This document shows, in pieces, positions 52,304-63,131 of a DNA stretch of 64,000 nt. Within the stretch, counting starts at the first letter, position 1, and each line of letters starts with the position of its first letter. The stretch is taken from the NCBI RefSeq assembly GCF_036373705.1, contig NC_089867.1, positions 14,637,001 to 14,701,000 on the forward strand. Direction: 5' to 3'. The translations under genes were made by a program, and so were the position numbers. Source of the DNA: Amia ocellicauda (taxonomy: Eukaryota > Chordata > Actinopteri > Amiiformes > Amiidae). Under the pieces are notes generated by a model. It was not told where the DNA came from. It did not search any database and saw only the letters and a program-made list of their open reading frames with translations.

Positions 52304-52692
52304 CTACAGGGAGAAAGCACCGCAAACTGCGCATTAGCCCTGCCGAAACAACACTGAGCACAAAAAGGAGGATGCACAAACACCCCCACCTGCTAGTCAA
52401 GCGGAGCCTGATTCATGCATAAAGGCCCACAATGTTTAATGTGAGTGGCTCCTAGCAGTACCAGGAGAACCACAAAGTTATGCTGTGTGCCTGCTCAATT
52501 CAGTAGAGCCCAGATTCCGTCTTTCTATTTGCTATTTGAAGATGATCCTCTACATGAAAGGTTTCACACAGTAATTTGATATAGACAAATAAATAAACAA
52601 ACATACAGGACGCCGGAGTGTCACTGCGTTAAGGTATTGCACTAAACATTGGGCTGGGCTGTATTAAAACAGTTTTTTCCTCAGAAACTCAC
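52304..52692 (-). other. TEX10: TEX10 intron 1
   Basis: 389 bases between the donor AGCA|GTGAGT of exon 1 and the acceptor CCTGTAG of the exon bearing the ATG. No other feature was seen. Confidence 0.6.
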
Positions 52693-53030
52693 TGCTGTCC
52701 AGTTCTTGTTGCTGACAGAAAGATAACTCCGGTTCTTCTTGTTTTCCTCCGACTCGTGTAGAAATAACAGGGGACCTCACACCAGTCGTGGCCCCTTTTA
52801 GCTGCCCACGCTGCTGCCTGCACCGAAGACTTAAAACGGCTTCGCAGGGCCAGTATGTATTTGAAGGTGCTGAATTGCTTGGGTTGTGGGTTTAATCGTG
52901 TTTTCAATACCAATTCCACACATAAACCACCGTCAAACATATTTACAATCGCAGTGATTGTATTATCACTCAGGGAAAAAGATTGAAACCTACTGTCAAG
53001 TGTGGGTCTTTCAGGCATAATGACGTCAAG
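52693..53030 (-). other. TEX10: TEX10 exon 1 (5' leader) with a long upstream ORF
   Basis: The region between the CRE-containing promoter and the donor at 52692/52691 is read as the TEX10 leader exon; its 5' border is approximate. It is open throughout in one frame. From the ATG at 53018-53016 (MPERPTLDSRFQSFSL) there are 108 codons plus two bases to the exon end. After splicing to 52303 the frame reads H-R-L-T and stops at a TGA that overlaps the TEX10 ATG as ATGA. The frame can be extended upstream to 53114, beyond the CRE. I do not recognise the peptide. It may be a chance frame, a regulatory uORF or a second small protein. Confidence 0.45.
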
Positions 53031-53060
53031 TGAAGCGCGCCATCTTGCGTGTTGTAGTCT
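53019..53060. promoter_or_regulatory. TEX10 core promoter: CRE and YY1-type motif
   Basis: TGACGTCA lies at 53021-53028 and, on the minus strand, AAGATGGCG (plus-strand CGCCATCTT) at about 53038-53046, followed upstream by a TTGTAGTCTTTCTGGG element near 53051-53066. YY1-type AAGATGGCG motifs typically sit at or just after transcription starts of TATA-less housekeeping genes, which places the TEX10 start around 53040. This is inference from motifs. Confidence 0.55.
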
Positions 53061-53690
53061 TTCTGGGCAGGGTACGTTTAGTTCGGTTTGTTTTCCATTC
53101 ACGTCATACCGCATGTGTCATTTTGTTTAATTTGGTTTCTGTCTGTCTGTCCTTATTCTGCTAGGGAGAACTTTGGCGTTTTTTAGGGCAGATTTCCGAA
53201 GATTTGCAAAGATCTGCAGAATACATCACCACTGAGCACTAGCTTGTAGAGAGCGCTGTAATGATGTATTAAATCTTCAATGTGAAGTATCTGGATAACG
53301 TCCGTGTGCTCCAATCATTTTATAAACAGTAAGTATAGAGTCTCAATTCCTTATTCGAATAATAAAATATTGGGTTCATGGTGACACGTTTTACATTGAG
53401 TTTTAGTGCAACAGCAAACCACCACCATCCAGACTTCAGTGTCAACAGTAAGCATGGTTCCTATAAAACGGATCAAGAGATATCCCCTTCTCCCAGAGTC
53501 GTGATATCTGACTACATCAAGACTGATTGTTTCAGTAATTTGAGGGGTGGGGGGGACAAGTATACAAGAGCTAATGGCACACCTCCCCATTAAAACATAA
53601 GGCTCTGCACATTTCACACCTGGTTTGAAGTCACTGCATGCGTTTGTGGTTATAACTAATAAGAAATAACAGTTCACCATCCAATACAAA
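53061..53690. other. Intergenic, TEX10 promoter to zinc-finger gene 3' end
   Basis: About 630 bases between TEX10 (starting leftward) and the 3' end of the next minus-strand gene, so the two are head to tail. A minus-strand frame of 112 codons (53351-53689) shows no known domain. Nothing else identified. Confidence 0.5.
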
Positions 53691-53707
53691 GCAAAGGTTG
53701 AACATGG

Positions 53708-53713
53708 TTTATT
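53708..53713 (-). terminator. Poly(A) signal AATAAA of the zinc-finger gene
   Basis: On the minus strand AATAAA (in CCAATAAACC) lies about 530 bases past the stop at 54241, giving a 3' UTR of roughly 550 bases. Confidence 0.55.
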
Positions 53714-54240
53714 GGAAGTAGAAATAATTCTTAAGCAGTTACAGGACTACAACGCTCTGAAAAATATACACTCAAATGCACTTTGTCTTCACACTCAAAC
53801 TTGCTTCCCCTGAGCATCCGCCTTGAGAAACTATGTCGTCCACACGCTTTCCTTCTGTCCTGCACAGGAGCTCCACATTCCCAGCATGCAGCGTTCTAGA
53901 CAGGGTTCTACATTCTTACAAACTTCTTGCACACATCAACAGATTCCAAAGGTCTAAAATTCACCAAAATAAAAAGATACCTTTAAAAAAACAATAAAAC
54001 AGAAATTGATAATTTCACACACTGTATGTAAGCATCTGAAACTCACTTCTCACTTAGATTTAAACAAGTTTAAAATAATGATGATTACGATTAAACAAGC
54101 CAATCAACACTCAAGCAGGATGGGCCCACTGCTTTGATATTAACTTCCATCTTCCACTCTCCCGTCCCTCGGTGTCAGTGCAGGTGTAGTTCCTCTGGTC
54201 CCAGCGAGTCTTGGGCATGAGTGGGGCACCAGCAGGCCAT

Positions 54241-57200
54241 TCAGTCATAGTATCTGGATGAATCTGAAGGAGAGAAGCCAGCAGGGAGGGATAAGGAGCA
54301 GAGACAACCAGACCGCCAGAGCTGAAGTTCCCTCCCAACCTCTCCCCCCTCCACACAGACACCGCTACCCCCGGCCCAGTTTCGTGTTGTGCTGAGGTAT
54401 GTGCTGGCGTTACCTGGGTATCTATCTCCCCCAGACAACCTGGAGGATGAGAACTTGTCAGGGCTGGAGGTCAGCTTGCTGTTACTCATCTGGGGAAGAA
54501 TAACATACATAAAACACTGAAACAGATTCTACACAATATAAATATATCTGCTGGCAAATGCGTGCAACTAGGCGTGCTACGCTAAGGGTCTCCCCTCTCA
54601 CCCCGGACATGGTCCTGAGCCGGTACTCCATCAGCACATCCGTCAGCTTCTGCGTCACCTTCAGCACGATCTGCGCGTCCGACTCGCTCTCAATGCGGAA
54701 GTTCTCCTGCAGGGCGAAACAAGACCAACAGCCACGGCTTGAGAAACACCCCTGCAGACAAGCACAGCCCAACACAAGGTACTGCACACCCTGGGCAAGA
54801 CTGGGGGCCATACCTGTAACACTTAAACTTAACTTTACACTTGTTTTTTCCAATGAGAAGGAAAAAAGTACAACCTAAATCTTTCAGAGTGTGAATTCTA
54901 GTTAACAAAAGTAAAGGAACCTGAACGCAGTTATTTTTCCTCCTTTTTTAAAACGGGGACGGATTTCAGACGTACCAGGCACTCGAACAGTGTGGCCGGG
55001 ACACTCTTCTCCAGGGGTCTGGGCAGCAGGCCATCTTTCTGGTGAAATAAAAATAAACAAAAAACAGTTAAAACTGGGATCCTTTCCCTTCTGATGTTTT
55101 GTTTTGATACAAGAGCTAGATTAAATACAAAATAAATAAAAAAATACATCACAAGCAAATATGATCTAACAAGGCACCGATAACATGCTAGTTTTAAACC
55201 AAACGCTGTATGATAATTACAACAAAAGCCCTATCCGGTGATGGTGCTCAGGCCCTGTTGTGCTCGGGGTAAGCAGTACCTGAGAGAGGTCCATGGCTCC
55301 GCCCTCTGGCCCTCTGACCCTGTAGCTGTCATAGTCCCTGCAGAGGAGAGGGAGAAGAGTGAGGGATGTTTCAACTGCACCAGCACTGCCTTTTACCAAG
55401 GCTCTGTTGGCCACACACACACACACCTCCTCATGGGGTTGGAGGGCCTGCCATCGAAGTCCACCATCTCCCTCCTGCCCCTCTCCTCCCTCTCATTGGA
55501 GCGCCGGCCGCCCGGGTATGCGTCAGGGTAGCGGCGGCCGTGGCCGGGGCTGAGTGGCCGTTGGGGGGCCAGGTCCTCGTACATTCCCCTGGCCATGTCT
55601 TCGGGGTAGCGGCTCATGGACAGGTCCTCGGGGCGCATGTGCATGGGCAGGTCATCGTTCCTCATCCTCATCCTCATGGACATATCGTCGTTCCTCATCC
55701 CCATGGGAAACTCTGGGAATCCCGGGTCAGCGGGGTACATGTGGTTCGGGTAGCCCCCCTGGTATCTCCCCCCTGTGCCCAAAAAACACACAGAATGAGC
55801 CTAGAGAATCCCACCCATTGCCTCCCACCCCCCAAGTCTGCTTCACAGATACAGCACTGCATAGTCATAGGTCAAGACATGCACACAACACCAGTGTGTG
55901 ACAGGAAGTCCGAATTCTTACATTATTAAATTTCATTAGAAAACTAAAAAAGTTAAAAAATACTAATCCAGTGTGGCTCTTTCACATCCTTTCCATTTGT
56001 GAAAGAGCCTTTCTAGTCCATTGATACAGAGATGTTCACCACAGCTCACCTACAATAACCCCAAACCACAAATGACAGTACTGACCTTGGTTCTGGGCAC
56101 CCTGTCTGGACATTTTGGGCTTCATTGCGACAACTGTAATACAAGCGGATTGAAAACACAGTGAGCACCAGTCTCAAGGGTTGTGCCACACAGACATGCT
56201 CAGAGTTTATTGATAGTTACAGCTGTTCTTCACCCCCACCCCCCCATTAAGTGAGCATGATCAAAGCTTTAAGACTAACATTCTTTCAAGGCTATAAATC
56301 TTGAGTGGCACAGTAATATCAATCACATTTTCATCCACATAACCCCCCACCCCAGGGTGCTACACAGTCCACACTCACCCATGCCCTGGAAAGATGGGAC
56401 ATCAATAGGTTCCTTCATCAAAACCTGCAGAAAATATCACGGTTACAACTGAACAGCGATACGGACAATATATTATTGATTTCTCTCATCTCTCAGCTCA
56501 GATATATTTCTATATATTGTTTCAGACATGATGCAACTTTAATGACCTAGCTAGGGGCAGTTGACCTCCTTTCATTTGAAGCCGAGCGGAAGGCAGCGCT
56601 TCTTACCCGGATGTTGCCCCTTCCTGAGGCCTTCTCCACCTGGCCGGCAATGTCTTTGACCACCTTGCGAACGGCCGGGTCCTTCACGGCGTCCTCCTCC
56701 TTCACGGTCAGCAGCTTAGGGTAGATCTTTTTCTAGAAAGGAAGGAGAACCCTTAGAAACACACTGGTGAAGATCTCTAGACCGCTGTAGAACACGGACC
56801 AGGCCTTGCTTTTTCTCATGCCCACACAGTCTCTCAGAGGCCAGTGAGCTCAGAGTGTGAGATGACTGGGTGACACAGAGGAAGTCCTACCAAGAGAAGG
56901 AGGCCACTCACCAGCAACCTGTAGCAGTGTTTCCAGCCCTTGATGTGCATGACCATCTCATTCTGCAACAGCTGCACTTTGCACAGCTTGCACTGGTAAT
57001 GTGGAGGGACACTCCGGCTGGGGCTGCGGAACTCCCACACGTACTGCAGACCTGCCGGACACGAAAGGCAACACTCAAGTCAAACACACACACACGCATG
57101 CATTGACTGCAGTGCTTTTCCAGAAAGAGTTTTAAAGAAGATCTCCTGACACAGGGGAGATCAGCATTCCCACTGGTTACCCCCTCCCCCAATCCCATTT

Positions 57201-60200
57201 CAGTCTCGTCACTCACCGACAATGGGTTCAGTGCAGCTTTTGAGCACCTTCTCCAAGGACTTCATGTGAATCCCAGGACCTGAAAATACTAGAGGCAGCA
57301 GAGACAGACAGGTCAGTTCAGGCCGAGAGGCGCTGGTGGAGAGCAGCACGGGATCCTGAGGAAGGGGCTGTTGTACACTGGATGTCACCAGCAGAACCAA
57401 CCAGGTGAGCACAGGATGCGAACGTCGGTACAGAACATTAGCACTGTATTCTTACTGGACTCAGCAGGGGATTCGTATACAACCGGAACTGGAAGCTGCA
57501 TGTTATATTTAAAACATTTAGCTTTTTCCTCAAATAGCATAATATTCTCTGCCCTGATAAAGGAAGACTTTCAAGTTTTAAAAGCCTGATAAACATCTGC
57601 AGATATAAATGGAAACTAAACGTTCACCCATTCCAGCGCTATTCCTATCTGAATGCGCATTGGAGCCTGTGCTTTTATATACTGAACAACATTTAAAAAA
57701 ATGCAACACTTTATCCAGATACACGTGCTGAAAAGATCAGCCGGACAGCTCCACGGTGGCAGTGGTGCTGCAGGGGCAGCACGATGGTTCAGCTCCAGGG
57801 ACTGAGAGCGGAGAGGAGAGAGGAGGGTGGACAGATGAGTCCCAGCTGAGCTCTAAACCCCTCTTGCTGACAGCCCCCTACCCTTGCCCACCTCCACTGC
57901 ATGGCAGCACAACCCCAGACTGAGCAGTTGTCACAGCTCTCTCGGTGCATGAACACCACACTCATAGCAACAAAGCTCACAGAGAGGTGATGGACAGCCC
58001 GTCCCCAAGCACTCACTGGCTGCCAGCTCTGCCTGCACCCGCACCTTGTCTCAGGCTGACAAAGTATTAGCATTGAGTAGTAACAGACGTGTGCCACTCA
58101 ACTGCCTCCTGCAGCGCAGAGGTCTTCCTGGCAGAAGAACAGAGTGGCCTTGCTGAGGCCGGGTGTGTCAGGCTATGCTGACGAGCTACAGGCCTGCAGA
58201 GTGCCAGGTGCGGGCTTCTCAGGGGACAAGTGAGATGTCCACCAAGGACAAGTCCACTGCAGTGAAGCTCCCACACCCAGCAGACAGACAGCTGTCCTCT
58301 TCACAGAGAGAAGCAATCTGTGGCATGCGTTGGGAAGTCTGTTTTCGAATAATTAATTAATAATTAAATTAAAAATATATATTTTAAAAAAGAAAGTGTT
58401 GTGGTTTCTAATATTGTTCAGTATATACCTCGGCACTAGCTGACACTAACAGAAGCATGGCCGGCCCCGGTGCGCAGAGCCACTCGGGAGGAGAAGCCAC
58501 CTTTGTCCACATGGCTGTGTCTAAAACCATTTCAGGTGTCACTGCCGCTTCGTTAGCAGCTTGCTTAAACAAGCTGGAGCACAGAGCTAGGAACAGCCGG
58601 AGTGTTAAAGCATTAACACTTCCTGTACTGTGGATGGAGCAAACTCTCACCCCTCAGCTGCCCCTCTCCCTCTGACTATCAATGAGTCGTCAGGAGAGCA
58701 AGGCTGTCACACAGAGGTCTCGGAAACAACTGTGCTCCACCATGTGAGCCACAGTCTGGATTACAGGCCAGTGACAGACCCCAGCCCTGCTGCAGGCCAC
58801 AGGGACACTTAGGGCTGGACCGCGAGTCCACAGCGCACCCCAATGCAGGCAACAGGAGGCCCGAGTGTACAAAACCTCTGGAGGAACCCTTGAGGACTCA
58901 ACAGCAACTTTCCAACAATAAATTACTGCGGAGGCATTAGTGGTCAACTTACCTGGTTCTCTGAGCTGCTGTTTTTTCTGTCAAAGGACGTGTTATAAAC
59001 CATCGGGGAAGAGAAAGAGACAAAACATCTGTGTTAGACAGTGCGAGACTTGCAGGGTCTCCTCTTGGAGAGGCGACCATGAGGGATTCCACGAACATCT
59101 GAAGGCACGCCTCATAGTGGTGCATTCAGCATTGGCCTTCAACCCTCCTTCTGCAGTGAGGGGGGTAAGTAAGATGATCTCTACTCAAAACACAGCAAAG
59201 ATTACGTCCTGAAGAGGGATTCAAGACACATGCTGCATGAGGTCACCAGTATGTGCCTGGGAAGACAATATGCACAGATAAGGACTGACCAGTGAAACTG
59301 TGGAATTGAGGAGGCAAGGTGTCTCCACGGTTGTTTAAGGGAGCAGGGTTATACCTGTAGATCCATATTTCTGATCTCAACTCCAGCTGTGGCTTCCTGC
59401 TTCACCAGGAACTTGCCACAGCCTGCCAGCGTGGCTCAGCACTGTTAGCAACACCGGGAGTGCCAGAGGCAAGCAGCAACACCCACTAGTGCTGGATCTG
59501 AACCACAATACATTACGTTCTGTCAGACATCCAAAGCTTTAAATCTGAACCTTCATATACGTGGGTAAAGAGTCAGTTAATGCACAGAAAACAAGGCATT
59601 ACTTAAAGGCAGAAGCAGCCTCATCCTGATGTGAGGTGCCCTGTGGCGTGCCCCAGGTATCAGTATTGGGGTTGGCTGATCATTCCTACTACAGAAGAAC
59701 AACCTGGACTGCAATATCAGACTAGTAACCCCTGTAATACTTAAACAAATACGCCTTGGATAAAGGCATGAGCCAACTAGCAAATTAAATGAGCATATGA
59801 CATAAACATCAAGATGCTGGCTGGCTGGCTGGCTAGGGGGTTCAGATCAGTATATCCAGCTGGCCTCTGTGCAGCAGGTAAGACTCCTGCAAAGGCACCT
59901 GTACTGTCCTGTAAAGGCAGACACCTGCGTAACTGCATTAGGTGCATCAACATTTCCCACCCACCACTACCCCAACTCCCACTCTCTCCCACATTGTTCC
60001 CCTGTGGCTGAGGAGCCACAGGAGAACATCATATTGCCCACAGCTCTCCACAGTGGGCAGAGCAAAAACCACCACGACCGAGAGAGGGAGTCGGGCCAGA
60101 ACAGCCCAGGTCTGATGGAGACTCTCCTGGTCTCAGGGGCTTGAGTAAAGCTCTGCTGATTGGGTCTATCGGGTGAAGGAAGCCAGCAGTTTATTTCACT

Positions 60201-61004
60201 CTAGACCTCTTAGGGTTTGTGCTGATTTAGCGTGTAACACTCTAGGTGTTACGCTTTAAGTCAAGCGTAGGAATGTATCTGGGGAAACAAAAATTAAATT
60301 CATAAAATAAACAGGGAAATAATGCTCTGTGCTCTCTGAAGCAGCTTCCCTGTTCTCTCACACACACTGACCTTGTAATGCTTCGGACCCTTGAAGTGTT
60401 CTTGTAAAGCCTGAGACGTCTTATAACTGACATGGCATATCTACAGCACAGGGAACACAGAAAAGAAAACAATGAAATGTCTAATTTCACACCAGCTCTG
60501 TTTACTATCGGCCATGGCAAAGCAGCCCGTGGTTACTAAATCACCAATAGTGCTTACATCGGAGACTGATGGGGCTACATCCCCCACCTCTACTCCCTCT
60601 CCAAATCCCAGGGACGATGACAGTTCCTACACTGTAGCGCATGTTTTACATCAGAGCAGTGTTTTAAAATAACATTTATTTTAATGTTTGGCCTTAAAAC
60701 CCACTTCCTAAATGTGAAGATGCCTACACCCATTTTTTGCATTCAGCTAGTTGCCCTGGGACTGGGAGGCTGTGGGCTAATTCCATTGAATGAGCAGGTA
60801 AGTACTTACCCTACAGGACAATTTATCATTCTTGGTATTTGCCTGCACAGCAGCAGCAACAACAGCAGCTGCAGTATCATCAACAGCAGCGATGGCAGCG
60901 ACGACGGTGGCAGCGGTGGTGGTGGTGGTGGTGGTGGTGGTGGTTGCAGCAGCTGCGTCGGCGGCGGCGGCGGCAGCAGCAGCATCATCCATATCAACAT
61001 CCAT
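54241..61004 (-). CDS. Unnamed two-zinc-finger (U1/matrin-type) protein
   Basis: Exons in transcript order: 61004-60810, 60440-60372, 58977-58953, 57279-57217, 57051-56912, 56732-56607, 56424-56379, 56133-56086, 55772-55427, 55337-55280, 55038-54976, 54706-54602, 54489-54414, 54263-54241. All borders are GT/AG and in phase; 460 residues. Residues 1-63 are acidic, then poly-Ala and poly-Thr. Zinc finger 1 is C64-x2-C67-x12-H80-x5-H86, split by an intron; zinc finger 2 is C138-x2-C141-x11-H153-x5-H159. Then come a conserved-looking basic/helical segment (165-221), a Met/Arg/Asp-rich low-complexity segment (about 238-352), a helical block (373-428, SESDAQIVLKVTQKLTDVLM) and the end SSRYYD. U1/matrin-type fingers often bind double-stranded RNA or act in RNA processing; a nuclear RNA-binding role is inference. 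I do not recognise the gene. It lies where mammals have no such gene between TEX10 and MSANTD3, as far as I recall. Confidence 0.85.
55427..55772 (-). CDS. Exon encoding the Met/Arg/Asp-rich low-complexity segment
   Basis: The longest exon (346 bases) of the zinc-finger gene. It encodes GGRYQGGYPNHMYPADPG, then imperfect repeats of an M-R-N/P-D/E-D unit (MRNDDMSMRMRMRNDDL and following) and an Arg/Gly/Tyr-rich end (GRRYPDAYPGGRRSNE). The composition resembles RNA-binding or condensate-forming regions. The repeats are visible at DNA level as CCTCATCCTCATGGACAT-type units around 55655-55710. Confidence 0.85.
56912..57051 (-). CDS. Exon encoding the second zinc finger
   Basis: 47 codons starting GLQYVWEFRSPSRSVPPHY. 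The finger is CKLC, eleven residues, then HIKGWKH; the exon ends RLL at donor CTG|GTGAGT. A hydrophobic strand followed by a C2H2 finger with an H-x5-H pair is the U1/matrin pattern. The intact Cys and His ligands argue that the gene is functional. Confidence 0.88.
57280..58952 (-). other. Intron of the zinc-finger gene
   Basis: 1.7 kb between the 25-base exon (58977-58953) and 57279. It contains an AT-rich TTAATTAATAATTAAA run at 58350-58385. No further exon in phase was found. Confidence 0.55.
58978..60371 (-). other. Intron of the zinc-finger gene
   Basis: 1.4 kb between the first-finger exon and the 25-base micro-exon. Both flanking exons are in phase 0, so an additional small exon is possible but not required. 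A (CTGG)n run lies near 59817-59834. Confidence 0.5.
60441..60809 (-). other. Intron splitting zinc finger 1
   Basis: 369 bases between the codon after the first zinc-ligand Cys and the second ligand Cys. Donor AGG|GTAAGT, acceptor GCTGTAG. Nothing else seen in it. Confidence 0.7.
60895..60990. repeat. Trinucleotide repeats coding for poly-Thr and poly-Ala
   Basis: On the plus strand GGT/TGG units (about 60910-60942) and GGC/AGC units (about 60957-60985); on the coding minus strand these are ACC/ACA (Thr run, residues 21-30) and GCC/GCT (Ala run, residues 8-15). Because the tract is inside the reading frame, length changes alter the protein in whole codons. Confidence 0.9.
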
Positions 61005-61005
61005 C

Positions 61006-62042
61006 CTGAAACACAGAGCGCAGTTGGGGCTTAGAGATACTTTGGCACTTTGGCCCATTTTCATCCACCAGTATTTCTAAATGTACATGTCTAAGAGAGT
61101 TTCAAATATACCCCCCAACTCTGGGGCATAGTTCAAATCCTAATTTAAATGGCTCCCCGAGGAAGCAGAAACATGATATAAAACAAGTTTCAAATATTAG
61201 AATTCTAAGGAAAAGTAAAATAAGTACAATGTTCTATGAAAAATGACGTGTATAGTGATATTAAAGCCTTAACAGTCTTTTAGCAACAGCAGTCTCTAAT
61301 ACATTGGGTTTCTTACGAGACCAATAATCACACATCAATTTAGAAATATGAAAATCATAATTGCAACTGAGATGTTTCTTTTAGTAGTGGCTTTTCGTTA
61401 CAAAATCATCAATCATCGTGTTCTGACTTTAATGGTTCTATGAATGGAAAAACTGCTGTGTGTACATGTGTCGTATGGGACTGATATATATGTAACGTCT
61501 TCCATTGCTAAAAAAAAAATATTCATTGCAACACTGCAATTTAATGACTGCGAGTCATTTTAACATTTTTTTTATTTATTTGGAATAGTGGACAACAAAA
61601 TAAAACAATGACATTATTGATAAACAAACAATGCAGCATTTTAATGATCTCGTCTCTGAATACTAAGTCCCTTACATTATTGCACGAAAATCATGATGCA
61701 TCCTGTAATGTGAATTATTAGACCACAAAAGTTATCCATTAGAAATCGAGTTTGGGCATTTTGCAATATTATTAGTGGGCATGTCCGCCCTTTCATGTGA
61801 TCACTTCAAGGCACCAAATACCATAAAGCTTAACATTACAGTGACACACAAACATGTATATAGATGTATATTAAATACACAAGACCAGGAAAAAAACAAA
61901 AACAAAGAGTGACAAGGCCATTAACAACATCTTCGGCACCAACTGGTTAAAAAATACACCGTTTTCAGTTTTAACTTTCCATAATAAGTTCGCCCGCTAA
62001 TGATCTCATATGTGTTTGTTTTCGACGGGAACAACAGCTCAC
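61006..62042 (-). other. Intron 1 of the zinc-finger gene
   Basis: About 1 kb, AT-rich, between the leader exon donor (TTTTAG|GTGAGC) and the acceptor (GTGTTTCAG) just before the ATG exon. No open frame of note. Confidence 0.6.
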
Positions 62043-62100
62043 CTAAAATTGTAAAAACACTGCAAAGAGTCACAGAAGAGTGGATCTGAAGAAGATGGCG
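62043..62100 (-). other. Leader exon (5' UTR) of the zinc-finger gene
   Basis: Minus-strand sequence from about the CGCCATCTTC block to the donor TTTTAG|GTGAGC. It has no ATG, so the start codon is in the next exon one base after the acceptor. The 5' border is approximate. Confidence 0.5.
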
Positions 62101-62330
62101 AATACACCTCTGTCGGGTCTGGAGGGGCGTAGACTCAACTTCCGTCCACTGCTAATGACGTCACTCCGTACGATCTAACCAAAAACCACATTTGAGTCAT
62201 TCTAATAGGGTTTTTCTCAAGCATGTTAATGTGTATTTAATATTGCGAAATGTTTACGTGGCCTATACTGTAGTACTGGCAGACAGCGATGAGATTAAGG
62301 TTGAGCCAAATCATTAAAACGCGCCGCTCA
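62101..62330. promoter_or_regulatory. Divergent promoter with CRE, between two genes
   Basis: About 230 bases separate the leader exon of the minus-strand zinc-finger gene from the first exon of the plus-strand gene. TGACGTCA lies at 62156-62163. YY1-type AAGATGGCG sits at 62092-62100 and GAAATGGCGGC at about 62338-62348, inside the two flanking leader exons. CpG is frequent and no TATA box is clear. Shared use is inferred. Confidence 0.55.
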
Positions 62331-62421
62331 GAGGGCGGAAATGGCGGCGGACGTGTTACGGCTGTGCTCCAGTGCACAGGGCACATGAGGCGCGCAGTTT
62401 CCTTCACGAATCGCCCCGCCG
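62331..62421 (+). other. First exon (leader) of the right-hand gene
   Basis: CpG-rich segment ending at donor CGCCG|GTGAGC (62421/62422). An ATG at 62341 opens MAADVLRLCSSAQGT and stops at TGA, so it is an upstream ORF and not the protein start. The left border is approximate. Confidence 0.45.
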
Positions 62422-63131
62422 GTGAGCCTCATGATCCACCAACTGTAGTCCCCACATACAAAAGGTCGGTGAGACTTTTACATTAAACATGTGTGCCAAT
62501 GCTGAGCTGTTTATCCTGGGCTATGGGCAGACCATATTGAATATATCGTGCCCGGACCGTGTACACTGCTCGAAGGGGAGCAGGACTGTGATCGAGATGT
62601 CGCCGTCCGTGTTTCCAGACGGAGTATTATTACCGTTGGGCCGCCTCTCTGTCCGGTTTTGTCAATTTCAAAACATCCGGATGAGAGAAATACACAGGCG
62701 TGGGAGCCAGACAGACATGTTAAAATGTCAGAACTGGGTTGTTTATTTATAACCGTATATATTTAAAACGGTAGCTTGCTTATCCAACGTGTTCCGATGA
62801 TAGACCTATGAATAAACGCGCTTTAAATGAAACCTGGTGGTTGCCATATTGTCTACAGACGGCTCTGTTTGTAAAGCGGATTGATCAGCTTTCACAGGTA
62901 ATATTAAGTGTGACTGATTAGGCTGTGCCCGATTTGATCAGTACGGTGTTGTACTCGGGCCCCTCATATACAGCGGTGGATCCAACATCGACCTTAATCT
63001 GTTGCCTCTTCACACTGATTCTACTGCCATACCCAGAGCCGCCATGTGTTTCTGTAACTAAATGCTGAAATTGTATTTACAGGATGCTTTGAAATCTGAA
63101 ACGTATGACAAAATAAAAACAACAACCAAAA

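Noticed and set aside
53351..53689. 112-codon minus-strand frame between TEX10 and the zinc-finger gene
   Set aside because: No domain, low complexity or splice support; length is within chance expectation here.
57760..57800. Resemblance to a fish tRNA-derived SINE head (GGGCAGCACGATGGTTCAG)
   Set aside because: Only about 20 bases look alike, and there is no A/B box pair, tail or flanking duplication.
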